DNA from: Phytopythium helicoides
Taxonomy: Eukaryota; Oomycota; Peronosporomycetes; Pythiales; Pythiaceae
Assembly: GCA_024867545.1 (NCBI GenBank)
Contig: JANFNE010000055.1
Location: 62,001-126,000 of the forward strand
Reading direction: 5' to 3'
DNA length: 64,000 nt
Below are positions 33,985 to 45,062 of this stretch, one piece after another; the first letter of the stretch is position 1, and every line of letters begins with the position of its first letter. Under the pieces are notes generated by a model, which worked only from the letters and a program-made list of their open reading frames with translations, had not been told where the DNA came from and did not search any database. Both the position numbers and the translations under genes were made by a program.

Positions 33985-35700
33985 CTAGCAGCCCGAGCCG
34001 CCAGCAATCACGAGGCACGACGTGCTGTCGAAGATCGCCATGATGTTGGTCATGACCGACCACACAAACGCGAACACGAGCACGAAGATGGTGAACGAGC
34101 CGATGTACTTGTTCGAGCCACCCGTGCGGATGAGCTCCTGCGTCTCAGTCTTCTGGCGCGGCAGCAGGAACAGGAACACCCACGAGAAAAAGGTCATGGC
34201 GTACATGATGATGACCACGTAGGTGATGTCAAGGCGCACGTCGTGCGTGTCCTCGTTGATGCGCGAGTTCGTGAGGTTGAACGGCGCATCAATCACGAGC
34301 GTGAGCGCAGAGGCGAACGGGGACGCCACGTTGTGCGTCGTGGTGAGCAGGCCGTAAACGGCAGCCTCGTTGCCCTGCTGGGCAAGCTCGACGACGACAA
34401 AGTTGGAGATCATCCAGCCCACACCGTACGGCAGGTTGACCGCGATGGGCGGACCGAGCCAGAACCACTGGCTGCGGAACACGTCCCAGACCGTGATCAT
34501 GGTCGTGGCGCAGTCGACGATACAGACAACAAGGCCCGTGAAGACGATCATCCAGCGCCAGCTCCAGTGCAGACCCCACTTGGACGTCGCAGCAATACCC
34601 AAGAGGAAGAGAAGGTTACCCAGAATGTCCGACAGCGTGCTGTTGAGCGGCGTGACGCCAACAAGCAGCGACTGGACAGGCGAGCTGGCGGTGTAGCCGA
34701 TGCCGTTGAAGATGTTGGCAAGCAAGACGTACCAGATGACCTGGAACATGGCGCGCGTGCTGATGAGGTCGTACAGTCCCTTAATGTACTTGCGGAAGTC
34801 AGCGCGGGGCTTCTTCTCTTCCTTGATGAAGAACCACGTCATGGGAATCACGGGAGCCGTGAGAACAGCCATGATGATCATGACTTGCGGGAACGTCAGC
34901 GAGAAGTCGAAGTCGCCACCGTACTCCTTGCCGTTGAAGCAGAAGCCCGAGATGAGCTCGCCGAAGATGACGAGCACCGTGCGGACAATGTAGATCATCG
35001 ACTGCGTCTTGCCGCGGATGGCCTCCGGCTCACGCTGGGCAAAGTCAACGACGATACTGTCGGCGCACACATCGGCGAGCACGTAGCCAAAGGCAGCGAG
35101 GAACATGAGCATGACGTACTTGCTGGCCTGGCTCGGTGCGTCCTCGTTGATACGAGCGATGACCTCGGCGGTGTACTCGGACGTGTCCAGGTCGCGGTCG
35201 TCCGGGTTGTCAAAGTACGGGGTACCGGCCGGCATGCAGGCCATGACGATGAGCATGATCTCACAGATGGTCCAGCCAACGACCATCCACGGACGGCGGC
35301 GGTAGCCGAAGAGCGGCACGCAGTCCGACAGGATGCCGTAGAAGACCTTGAAACTCCAGGGCAGCACGACGAGCGTCGAGGCAGCCGTGACCGTCGCGCC
35401 GGACGCATTGAAATAGTACATGAGCAGCGGGTAGATCGTGGCGGGCAGCAGGCCGTAGTTGAGACCGACGGCCGCGTACTGGAAAAGCAGACCGAGGCCG
35501 TCCTTGCTCGTGAGCACGGGGACCTCGCCCTCACGAAGAGCTCCGCCCTCGTACTGCGGTGTGCCATCCGGGGTCTTGACACCCGTGTAGCCGCCCTCCT
35601 CGGCGTCCTTGGGCTGCGAGGTGCCGCTCACATATGACAGCCGCGTGGTCAAGTCGAGCTTGTTGGCGCCCGTGCCGCCCTGGTGGTGGATCGAAGCCAT
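33985..35700 (-). CDS. BT1/FBT-family transporter, copy 8 of 15 (intact, 571 aa, intermediate type)
   Basis: It starts MASIHHQGGTGANKLDLTTR at 35700. It mixes marks of both groups: GYRRRPW (Tyr as in group one, Trp as in group two), a Cys-containing GFCFNGKEYGG as in group one, and LPATIYPLLMYYFNASG as in group two. Unique changes include AEEGGYTG in the leader, REGEVPVLTSKDGLG before helix 1, a loop RDLDTSEYTAEVIARINEDA, and VQSLLVGVTPLNSTLSD. The coding strand is unusually GC-rich at third positions, which opens a 569-codon antisense frame. The tail is FDSTSCLVIAGGSGC. Confidence 0.92.
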   Translation of the reverse strand: MASIHHQGGTGANKLDLTTRLSYVSGTSQPKDAEEGGYTGVKTPDGTPQYEGGALREGEVPVLTSKDGLGLLFQYAAVGLNYGLLPATIYPLLMYYFNASGATVTAASTLVVLPWSFKVFYGILSDCVPLFGYRRRPWMVVGWTICEIMLIVMACMPAGTPYFDNPDDRDLDTSEYTAEVIARINEDAPSQASKYVMLMFLAAFGYVLADVCADSIVVDFAQREPEAIRGKTQSMIYIVRTVLVIFGELISGFCFNGKEYGGDFDFSLTFPQVMIIMAVLTAPVIPMTWFFIKEEKKPRADFRKYIKGLYDLISTRAMFQVIWYVLLANIFNGIGYTASSPVQSLLVGVTPLNSTLSDILGNLLFLLGIAATSKWGLHWSWRWMIVFTGLVVCIVDCATTMITVWDVFRSQWFWLGPPIAVNLPYGVGWMISNFVVVELAQQGNEAAVYGLLTTTHNVASPFASALTLVIDAPFNLTNSRINEDTHDVRLDITYVVIIMYAMTFFSWVFLFLLPRQKTETQELIRTGGSNKYIGSFTIFVLVFAFVWSVMTNIMAIFDSTSCLVIAGGSGC

Positions 35701-37316
35701 GGTCGTCGGGTGCGCAAGGCGAGGCAAGTCCGGGAATGAGGTCGATTCAAGAAAGCGAAGACGCCGAACGGAGCATCAACGTTCGCAGGTGAGACCAGGC
35801 CGGCACCACGAGGGACGGCGGGATGCTCGTCTCGACCACGGAGCGAGGACCGACCGTAGTGTAACGTTGCACCGTCACCAGGTGCATGTGTGTACAGTAC
35901 ACGCACTCGTGACCCGTGCTCCTCCTCTCGACGGCAACCTGGCTCAGTTGACGCGGGGGTACCACAACTCGTATATCTTTTTTTTTAATTTTGACATACC
36001 AAATTAAGTTGTTAAGTCTATGTAAATACGAAGAGATGACAAACATAGCCGTGGCGGCTCGGTGTCATAATGTCATTTACATCGTAATTGTAAATTAGTA
36101 GCATCTTAAACGCAAGTACATGGTACGTACCTAATTCAATATATCAGAATGATTTACAACACCATATTTCTTTTTGTACCATTCAAATTGTACTGTACGT
36201 TTTGAAGACCATACTTTATTCAAGTGCGAGCTAACGCGAGCCGGACAGCAAAGCCTCGTTTTTGCAAAGTGTTTGATTTGCAAGCAGTTGCACCTTGCGA
36301 TGGAGGGCAGGTAAACGAATGTCAAAGGTATACAAAAGCGGAGTGGTGCCGTTCCGTTGTTGAGTCCTTCCGATGCGTGCAGCGCCGAGCCGCCAAGTGA
36401 TGGCTCATCAGCACAGTTGGCCTCGGAGATGACGCTGGGAGCGCTGTTAAGACCGCAGCCAATGGGGGCAGCGGAAACGGATTTGTTAGGAGAAGTGTTG
36501 CACGGGTTTCGGAACTGGAGCGTGCACAACTATCCGTACTGTAAGTTGCATGCGCCTGCTGCCTCGAACATTCACGCTGACGCGCGATAACAGCTTCTGA
36601 AGTTTGGTGACACTGTGCGCTTTTGTTGCGTATTTTCGTGCTTCTACCATCGAAATATACCTTTATAATTCGATAGGACGACGCGAATTGTGCGAATAAA
36701 AGGTAGTGACTATCGAGGAGCAAGGACTGTGCGAGGCCTCGAAAGTGGGGCTGATCGGCCCCGCGCGCGGATGCTCAGGCTTGCCAATCACGGGTTCGTT
36801 TACACATCAGTGGGGACGTGCACGTCTCGTCGGACTCGTCGACGAACCTCCCCTGGAGATGGCCGTTGCGATCAAGCGCGAGCCGGTCACGAAGTCGCTT
36901 GCCAATCACGACGCAGGCAGAAAGTGTAGGTGAACTCTCTTTCGAGTCACTTGCTGCCATCTACTGTAGTCGCGCATCCAGCATTGTCGCGGTGACACTC
37001 GCACTGCAGGCGACAGTACCGCACACGAAAACGACCATGAGACTGTAGGGTGTGCCACAAGCCACAAATGAGCCATAGAGAGCGAGGAGAGGCACAAAAT
37101 GATCAGCATGGCAACCATGGTTGAGGAGTTGTTCAAGGAAAAAAACTGCGAGCGCATCGCTCCATTGACGGCCTTTATACAAATGCCAGCTCCAGCTTCG
37201 ACGAGGCTGGCGCCGCTGGCTGCTCACATCACAGCCACGGAGCTCGAGGTCCGAGCAGGCGAGAGAAACCCACACAAGTCCATCTGCACAAATCACGAGC
37301 TACACGAGGCGCAAGA
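35701..37316. other. longest intergenic spacer in the array, copies 8-9
   Basis: Holds the copy 8 promoter motif. A small plus-strand frame (ATG 36429, followed by a GTAAGT donor-like site near 36540) is not recognisable. Two TTGCCAATC motifs occur near 36780 and 36900. No supported gene. Confidence 0.45.
35723..35741 (-). promoter_or_regulatory. Inr/FPR core promoter of copy 8
   Basis: Minus-strand CCTCATTCCCGGACTTGCC, 23 bases before the ATG at 35700, the shortest spacing in the array. Confidence 0.55.
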
Positions 37317-39029
37317 TTAGCAGCCGTTGCCACCAGCGATCACCAGGCACGACGTGCTGTCGAAGATAGCCATGATGTTGGTCATGACGGACCACACAAA
37401 CGCGAACGAGATGTAGAACACCGTGATGCCGCCAAGCCACTTGTTGGAGCCTCCCGTGCGGATCAGCTCCTGCGTCTCGGCCTTCTGGCGAGGCAAGAAC
37501 ACCAGGAAGATCCACGAGAAGACCGTCATGGCGTACATGATAATGACTGCGTACGTCAGGTCCATGCGGATCGAGTGGTCATCGTTCTGAATGCGCGTCG
37601 ATGTGAGATTGAGCGGCTTGTCGATCACGAGCGTCAGCGCCTGGGCGAACGGACTCGAAAGATTGGAGGTGGTTGTGATGAGACCGTACACGAGACCCTC
37701 GTTGCCGACGCTGGCAAGCTCGACGATGAAGAAGTTCGAGATCATCCAGCCAACGCCGTACGGGACCATGACAGCGACCGGCGGGCCGAGCCAGAACCAC
37801 TGACTGCGGAACACATCCCAGACCGTGATGAAAGTCGTGATGGCGTCGACCGCAATGACAAAGATACCCGTCGCAACAATCATCCAGCGCCAGCTCCAGT
37901 TGAGCCCCCACTTGGACGTGATCATGATGCCGAACATAAAGAGCAGGTTGCCAAAAATGTCCGACAGAATGCTGTTGATAGGGGTCACACCAACCATGTA
38001 GGACTGCACCGGTGAGTTCGCCGTGTACGAAATGCTCGAGAACACGCCCTGGAAGAAGTTGAAGAAGATCAACTGGTAGAACGCGCGCTGCTGAATCATC
38101 GCCCACATGTCCTTGAGGTACTGCCCGAAGTTCACGCGCTCGCTCTTCTCTTCCTTGATGAAGAACCACGTGACGGGGATGATTGGCGCCGTGCAGATTG
38201 AGACGATGATCATCAGCTGCGAGAAAGTCAGCGAATAGCCGAAGTCGCCGCCGTACTTTTCGCCGTTGAAGCCGAAGCCGACAAGAAGTTCACCAAGAAT
38301 CACGACGAACGTCCGCACAATGTAGATGGCCGACTGAGTCTTACCACGGACTTCCAGAGGCTCGCGCTGAGCTAGCTCCACCACCATACTGTCGGCGCAC
38401 ACATCCGAAAGCACATACCCGAAGGCAGCAAAGAACATGAGCATGACGTACTTGCCAGCCTGCGATGTGGCATCGTAGTTGATGCGAGCCTCGATCTCCG
38501 GCGTGTAGTCTTCCGGCTTGATGTCACGGTCGGAAGGAACGGTGTAGTAGGGCTGGCCCTCTGGCAGGCACGCCATGGTGATAAGCATAACAAGACAAAT
38601 CGTCCAGCCGATGACCATCCACGGCTTGCGGCGGAGCCCAAAGATGGGAACGCAGTCCGACAGCACGCCATAGAAGGCCTTGAAACTCCACGGCATGACG
38701 ACGAGCACAGATGCCGTGCTGACTACCGCTCCCGACGCGTTGAAGTAATTCTGCAGCAGAGGGTAGACGGTGGCTGGCAGGAGACCGTACACGAGTCCGA
38801 CGGCCGCGTACTGCATGATGAAGCCGATGTAGTCGCGGCTGAGCAGGTTGGGCTTGCCACCGGGACGAAGGGCTCCGCCCTCGTAGAGTCCGTTTTCATC
38901 GGGCGTCTGGGCTCCCTTGTAGTCGCCTCCCTCGACGTCCTTGGCTTGGGACGTGCCGCTGACATACGAGAGTCGGGTCACGATGTCCTCCTTGTGGACA
39001 CCTTGTCCGGCGTGGTGCGGGGCTGCCAT
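37317..39029 (-). CDS. BT1/FBT-family transporter, copy 9 of 15 (intact, 570 aa)
   Basis: It starts MAAPHHAGQGVHKEDIVTRL. This is the first member of the second sequence group, marked by CVPIFGLRRKPW, DIKPEDYT in the loop after helix 3, VELAQREPLEVRGKTQSAIY, GFGFNGEKYGG (the Cys of group one replaced by Gly) and the central loop EEKSERVNFGQYLKDMW. Helix 11 is flanked by DKPLNLTSTRIQNDDHSIRM. The sequon is NASG and the tail FDSTSCLVIAGGNGC. A clear promoter motif lies 66 bases upstream. Confidence 0.93.
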   Translation of the reverse strand: MAAPHHAGQGVHKEDIVTRLSYVSGTSQAKDVEGGDYKGAQTPDENGLYEGGALRPGGKPNLLSRDYIGFIMQYAAVGLVYGLLPATVYPLLQNYFNASGAVVSTASVLVVMPWSFKAFYGVLSDCVPIFGLRRKPWMVIGWTICLVMLITMACLPEGQPYYTVPSDRDIKPEDYTPEIEARINYDATSQAGKYVMLMFFAAFGYVLSDVCADSMVVELAQREPLEVRGKTQSAIYIVRTFVVILGELLVGFGFNGEKYGGDFGYSLTFSQLMIIVSICTAPIIPVTWFFIKEEKSERVNFGQYLKDMWAMIQQRAFYQLIFFNFFQGVFSSISYTANSPVQSYMVGVTPINSILSDIFGNLLFMFGIMITSKWGLNWSWRWMIVATGIFVIAVDAITTFITVWDVFRSQWFWLGPPVAVMVPYGVGWMISNFFIVELASVGNEGLVYGLITTTSNLSSPFAQALTLVIDKPLNLTSTRIQNDDHSIRMDLTYAVIIMYAMTVFSWIFLVFLPRQKAETQELIRTGGSNKWLGGITVFYISFAFVWSVMTNIMAIFDSTSCLVIAGGNGC

Positions 39030-40055
39030 GGCTGACGAAGCTCTTGGGAGAAGCGAGTCGAGTCGAGGGCTGGTCGATCGGGTGTTGCCGAGAGCGCAAA
39101 TTGCGGAGTGAGCAGTTGAGTCAAGAGCCCGCGGACAGCCGCGGTCTAGCGAGCGGGAAGGAGCTCAGATGTGGTCGGGAGTCGCCCCCTCGGTCTCCGA
39201 GTCGCGACTGGGGACCAGGGTGCTCTCCGTTCGAGCGCAAGCGCATCCCGATCGCAGCTCGTGATGACGAATGCGTGACATCTTGAGGGCCAACTCTGTC
39301 GAGGCCTCGGAGACCCTCGCAATTGCGAGCGAGCGGTGGAACCCGTTGAACTGAACTGCCAAAATGTAAAACGTCGTGAGGTGTCACGTCAAGAGCGGCA
39401 CCGCATTCTTTTTTACTAACCTGTGAGTTATTATATATCTGAAGATTCAGTTTACAACAGGAGTCGCTTCGAGTGTTGTTTTGTATCAGCTTGGGGACTT
39501 TACAAGGTGCTGATCATGCCAAAACTGGTGGTAAACAGGACACCTTTTCCGCCGATTTACTTGGTACGTACTTTTTTAATCTAAAATTACTTTATAAACG
39601 AATATATATGTGAGATATGATGCATTAAATGATACTATATTATAGAATATAGAATATTTAAACCTCCGATAAATTATATATTCTTCGTTAATTCGGATTA
39701 ATTGAAGTATGTACGGTACCATCCATGGACAGCAGGGCGGGCGGGCACCGCCTCCGCGTCAGTGGACGAAGCGCGGATGGACTGCGGTTCTGATTGGCAA
39801 TCGATTTCGAGGCTCTGCTCGCCTGCAGTCTACAGTACAAAGGCGGTATTGCATCAAAAGCGCAGCTCGGCGTGATTAGCGAGCAGGATGAGAACGAGAG
39901 GAGCAGGGCAACGCTTGCACGACAACAAACTGCATTCAGGCAGCTTTCCGCTTATACAATGTAATACTACGCAGAGAACCTCGCGGATTCGCCACAGTCG
40001 TGATTAAACTCACTCTTGTTCGGCCGCCCCACTCGCCATTCCGAACGAGGAAAGC
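39030..40055. other. intergenic spacer, copies 9-10, strongly AT-rich in part
   Basis: Copy 9 promoter at the left; 39560-39710 is very AT-rich (repeated TATA/ATAT). A GATTGGCAATC motif sits at 39792-39802. No gene. Confidence 0.5.
39095..39113 (-). promoter_or_regulatory. Inr/FPR core promoter of copy 9
   Basis: Minus-strand GCTCACTCCGCAATTTGCG, 66 bases before the ATG at 39029. Confidence 0.65.
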
Positions 40056-41769
40056 TTAGCAGCCGTCGCCACCAGCGATCACCAGGCACGACGTGCTGTC
40101 GAAGATGGCCATGATGTTGGTCATGATCGACCACACGAACGCGAACGAGATGTAGAACACCGTGATGCCGCCAAGCCACTTGCTTGGAGCCTCCCGTGCG
40201 GATCAGCTCCTGCGTCTCGGCCTTCTGGCGAGGCAAGAACACCAGGAAAACCCACGAGAAAATCGTCATGGCGTACATGATGATGACCGCGTACGTCAGG
40301 TCCATGCGGATCGAGTGGTCGTCATTCTGAATGCGCTCCGTGGTGAGGTTGAGCGGTTTGTCAATGACTAGCTGAAGTGTGTTGGCAAACGGACTGCAGA
40401 GGTTGGAGGTGGTCGTGATGAGACCGTACACGAGACCCTCGTTGCCGACGCTGGCAAGTTCGACGATGAAGAAGTTCGAGATCATCCAGCCAACACCGTA
40501 CGGAAGCTGCACAACGATCGGCGGGCCAAGCCAGAACCACTGGCTGCGGAACACATCCCAGAATACAATCATCGACGTGACGAAGTCCACAACAACCACA
40601 ATCAAACCAGTGCCGACAATCATCCAGCGCCAGCTCCAGTTGAGTCCCCACTTGGACGTGATCATGATGCCGAACATAAAGAGCAGGTTACTCAAGACGT
40701 CCGACAGAATGCTGTTGATAGGAGTCACACCAACCATGTAAGACGCAACGGGGCCACTACCAGTGTAGCCGATCGCTGAGAAGAGACCTTGGAAGAAGTT
40801 GAAGAAGATCAACTGGTAGAACGCGCGCTTCTGGATCATCGTCCACATATCCTTCAAGTACTGCTTGAAGTTCACGCGCTCGCTCTTCTCTTCCTTAATG
40901 AAGAACCAAGAGACCGGGAGAATGGGAGCCGTGCAGATTGAGACGATGATCATCAGCTGCGAGAAAGTGATGGAGAAGTCGAAATCACCGCCGTACTTCT
41001 CACCGTTGAAACCAAATCCAACGAGAAGCTCACCAAGAATCACGACGAACGTGCGGACAATGTAGATGGCCGACTGAGTCTTACCTCGGACTTCCAGAGG
41101 CTCACGCTGAGCAAGTTCGACCACCAGACTGTCTGCGCACACATCCGAAAGCACATACCCGAAGGCGGCAAAGAACATGAGCATGACGTACTTGCTCGCC
41201 TGGCTAGGAGCGTCGTAGTTGAGACGAGCGCGAATCTCGTCCGTGTAGTCTTCAGGCTTGATGTCGCGGTCGGAAGGAACGGTGAAGTAGGGCTTGCCCT
41301 CGGGAAGGCAAGCCATGGTGATAAGCATAGCAAGACAGATGCTCCAGCCAATGATGATCCACGGCTTGCGGCGGAGACCGAAGATGGGAACACAGTCAGA
41401 CAAAATGCCGTAGAAGGCCTTGAAGCTCCATGGAAGCACAACAAGAGTCTGGGCTGTCACGTACGTCGCACCGGAAGCGTTGAAGTACTGCTGGATCACG
41501 GGGTAGACGGTGGCCGGCAGAAGGCCGTAGTTCAGCCCGATGATCGCGTACTGGAGAATGAAGCCGATGTGGTCACGACTCAGCAGATTGGGCTTGCCAC
41601 CCGGACGCAGGGCACCGCCTTCGTAGAGCCCGTTCTCATCTGGAGTCTGGGCTCCCTTGTAGTCGCCGTTCTCGATATCCTTTGTCTGGGACGTGCCACT
41701 CACGTATGAAAGGCGGGAGACGATGTCTCCCTTGTGAGCGCCGCCAGAGGGACCGTGTTGCGTCGCCAT
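40056..41769 (-). CDS. BT1/FBT-family transporter, copy 10 of 15 (C-terminal frameshift)
   Basis: It starts MATQHGPSGGAHKGDIVSRL at 41769. The body is intact for about 530 residues, then an extra C near 40183 (ACTTGCTTGGAGCC where copy 9 has ACTTGTTGGAGCC) shifts the frame just after LIRTGGS. The in-frame read-through runs to 39967, replacing the last helix and the invariant tail; correcting one base gives 570 aa ending GGDGC at 40056. It is close to copy 9, but helices 7-8 differ (GYTGSGPVASYMVGVTPINS) and helix 9 has VDFVTSMIVFWDVF. The promoter motif is intact, so if the shift is real the protein would be made but lack helix 12. Confidence 0.9.
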
Positions 41770-42734
41770 TCCTCTCGCTGGGGCTCGGGAACGAAGCTTG
41801 GACTGAAGCTGGGTGTTCGGGTGTCGCCGACAGCGCAAAACGAAGAATGAGCTGTCGGTCGTGTGCTGCGCGCTGTCAGAGACCGACGAGCGAGTGCAAA
41901 GCTGGTCGAACACTCATTATTGCCTCGGTATGGACAAGACGAGACGACTGACGTTCAAGCCTTTGTCGAGGTCAGAGACTCGTCGAGCAGATCGAAGAAG
42001 TGCAGCAGCAGGACGCAGCATCAGCGACACTGGGTCCCGTTTCGCGCCTGTAGCGAGATTAACGCGTTAATAGCCGACCTGTCTGTACCCTCCACCGGCA
42101 GAAAACCGCGTGTGTTCACGAGGGGGAGCGTGAGGTTCGGCTGGTGAACGCTCAGAGGAGTTGTGATTTGCATCTCGAGCATTGGAGCAAGCCATGAGAA
42201 TAGACGATGGAGGTCGATCATGAGTTCGTCCACATATTTTCACGCCCTCCTCAGCTTCGCGCTGCAGACGATTCTGAGCCCGCTCATAAAGCACCGGTAT
42301 GCAGGACTGGGCATACAGAACTCGACTTGCGACTGGCGGGCATGAACTGCTCCATCACCATCGAAGCGGTTCTGGCTGTGGACGAAAGTAGGATGGGCAG
42401 GCTGCGTGATTGGCAATCGCAGACTTGGCGGCGGTACACCGTACCTTACCGCTTGCGATTGCTCAAACTGTGATGTACTGTACAATGCCCGGACAGCGAG
42501 CAAGGAACGAAACACACAGCTTCAAGCCATCGAGTACATGAAAAACAACGATCGTTCGGCACCTGGCCTGTCGAGGACGGTTTGAGAGCGGCTGTCTAGA
42601 TAACAACGGGTGAAAAACTAAGACATGACCAAGCTTCGCAGTCGATACATTTTCAATCGGCCAGCGTGTGCAACAACTCACTGCCCGTGCGATGCATGGG
42701 TCTTCTCTTCACCCGTCCATCTCGACATCCAAAC
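41770..42734. other. intergenic spacer, copies 10-11
   Basis: Copy 10 promoter at the left; GATTGGCAATC at 42408-42418. Small frames on both strands have no support. Confidence 0.5.
41834..41852 (-). promoter_or_regulatory. Inr/FPR core promoter of copy 10
   Basis: Minus-strand GCTCATTCTTCGTTTTGCG, 65 bases before the ATG at 41769. Confidence 0.65.
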
Positions 42735-44433
42735 CTAGCAGCCGTCGCCGCCAGCAATCACCAGACACGACGTGCTGTCGAAGATACCCATGATGTTCAC
42801 CATCACTGACCAAATGAGAGCAAACGTGATGTAGAACACCGTCAGACCTCCCAGGAACTTGCTCGAGCCGCCCTTGCGGATTAACTCCTGCGTCTCGGCC
42901 TTCTGGCGCGGGAGGAAGACGAGGAAGGCCCACGAGAAAATCGTCATACCGTACATGATGAGAACTGCGTATGTCAGATCCATGCGGATCGAGTGGTCGT
43001 CGTTCTGGATGCGCTCCGTCGTAAGGTTTAGCGGATGATCAATCACAAGGGTGAGCGTATTTGCAAAAGGACTGGCAAGGTTGCCGGTGGTCGTGATGAG
43101 ACCGTAGACCAGACCCTCGTTGCCTTCGTTGGCAAGCTCGACGATGAAGAAAGTCTGGATGATGAAGCTGATACCTGCAGGAAGCTGAACGACAATCGGC
43201 GGGCCGAGCCAGAACCACTGACTGCGGAACACGTCCCAATAGACAATAAGGGCCGTGACAAGATCAACGACAACGACGATGATACCCGTGACGACGATCA
43301 TCCATCGCCAGCTCCAGTTGAGACCCCACTTGGACGTGATCATGATACCGAACATGAACAGAAGGTTGCCGAAGACGTCTGTTGATCGTAGTCACTCCGG
43401 CCATGTACGACGCGACAGGGCTGCTTGCTGTGTAGGCAATATCTGCAAATAGACTGTTGAAGAAGTTGAAGAAGATCAACTGGTAGAACGCGCGCTTCTG
43501 GATCATCGTCCACATATCCTTCAGGTACTGTCCAAACGGGAAACGCTCCTTCTTCTCCTCCTTGATGAAGAACCACGAAACTGGGATAATTGGAGCCGTG
43601 CAAACCGACAGAATGATCATGAGCTGGGAGAAGGTGATAGAGTAGTCGAAGGTACCGCCGTACTTCTCACCGTTGAAACCAAATCCAACGAGCAGGTCGC
43701 CAATGATTACAAAGAGAGTTCGCGTAGCATAAATGGCTGACTGAGTTTTACCACGGACTTCCAGAGGCTCGCGCTGAGCTAGCTCCACCACCAGACTGTC
43801 GGCGCATACATCCGAAAGCACGTATCCAACCGCCACGAAAAACATGAGCATGACGTACTTGCCGGCCTGATTCGGAGCGTCGTAGTTGATACGAGCGCGA
43901 ATTTCGTCCGTGTAGTCTTCAGGCTTAATGTCGCGGTCTGCTGAGACTGTGTAATACGGTTCTCCCTCAGGAAGACAAGCCATGGTGATAAGCATGGCAA
44001 GACAGATACTCCAGCCAATGATGATCCACGGTTTACGACGGAGTCCGAAGATGGGAACACAGTCAGACAAAATGCCGTAGAAGGCCTTGAAGCTCCACGG
44101 CAACACCACGAGTGTAGCAGCCGTCACGTACGTCGCGCCTGGTGCGTTGAAGTACATCTGGATCACCGGGTAAATGGTTGATGGGAGCACGCCGTAATTG
44201 AGGCCCACAGCTGCATACTGGAGAATGAAACCGATGTAGTCACGGCTGAGCAGGGTGGGCTTGCCACCCGCTCGCAGAGCTCCGCCTTCGTAGAGCCCGT
44301 TGTCATCTGGGGTCTGGACTCCCTTGTAATCGCCTTCTTCGATGTCTTTTGTCTGCGATGCAGCGCTAAGATACGAAAGACGGCCGCCAAGGTCTTCCTT
44401 GCGAATGCTTCCGACAACTTGCTGGGTCGACAT
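42735..44433 (-). pseudogene. BT1/FBT-family transporter, copy 11 of 15 (11-base deletion)
   Basis: It starts MSTQQVVGSIRKEDLGGRLS. Compared with copy 12, eleven bases are missing at about 43377-43383 (GACGTC joined directly to TGTTGATCG), removing the loop residues after MAGVTTIN and shifting the frame before helix 8. The remaining 206 codons to the stop at 42735 are undamaged in the other frame; adding 11 bases back would give 569 aa. Unlike the one-base breaks elsewhere this is not a homopolymer effect, so a genuine mutation is likelier. It is also the only copy without the helix 1-2 glycosylation sequon (NAPG). The segment 43087-43338 is nearly base-identical to copies 12 and 13. Confidence 0.82.
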
Positions 44434-45062
44434 GGCCAGACCGCTGGAACGGACGCTGCTGGCTTGGGTGCTGCTGAGTGCGCAAATCCGGAAATGAAAC
44501 GACTACTTTGGCGTGCAAATTCAGGGCATCAAAGGAGAAACACGACGTCTGTGATGGGGCAGCAACTGCAAGCCATTGGAGGAGCTCTAGTCAGGGGAGC
44601 AATCGATGTTGATCCTCTCAAACTACGTTAAGTTTACTGTAGGAAGCTTTGGGTTTCTATTGATCTTGTATCTGGCAAGAAAATACAGTACTCGATTCTG
44701 CGTGTGAATCACAACACCAACAGAAGTTGGAGGAGCAGTTGATGAGAAGGGGAGTTGAGAGAGGTGGTGCTGCAATGTCAGAAATGAGTCGGGTCGCGAC
44801 TTCTTCGCATCACCAGCAAACCTACAAAACTTCTATTGCGGTGTCTTCACCGAACAGTGCTCATAGGATACAGTCAACATCTCCATATTATAAGTAATAG
44901 TCATAAAAGCAAACAAATTGCCAAAGCAAAAAAAAATCGCATTGCTTTCACAGTCAAAATGACTTCATATGTATGCAAACGACCGAACAACTCATTATCC
45001 TTCGCGCGAACGCAATTCAATCCGTGCCATGAAAACTTCCTCAACCAATTTCATGCAGCAAT
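44434..45062. other. intergenic spacer, copies 11-12
   Basis: Copy 11 promoter motif at the left; nothing else supported. Confidence 0.5.
44481..44499 (-). promoter_or_regulatory. Inr/FPR core promoter of copy 11
   Basis: Minus-strand TTTCATTTCCGGATTTGCG, 48 bases before the ATG at 44433. Confidence 0.6.

Noticed and set aside
33928..35637. 569-codon open frame antisense to transporter copy 8
   Set aside because: It mirrors the strongly biased third-position GC of the real gene; its translation is low-complexity, rich in His/Arg/Asp/Val, and without a start context.
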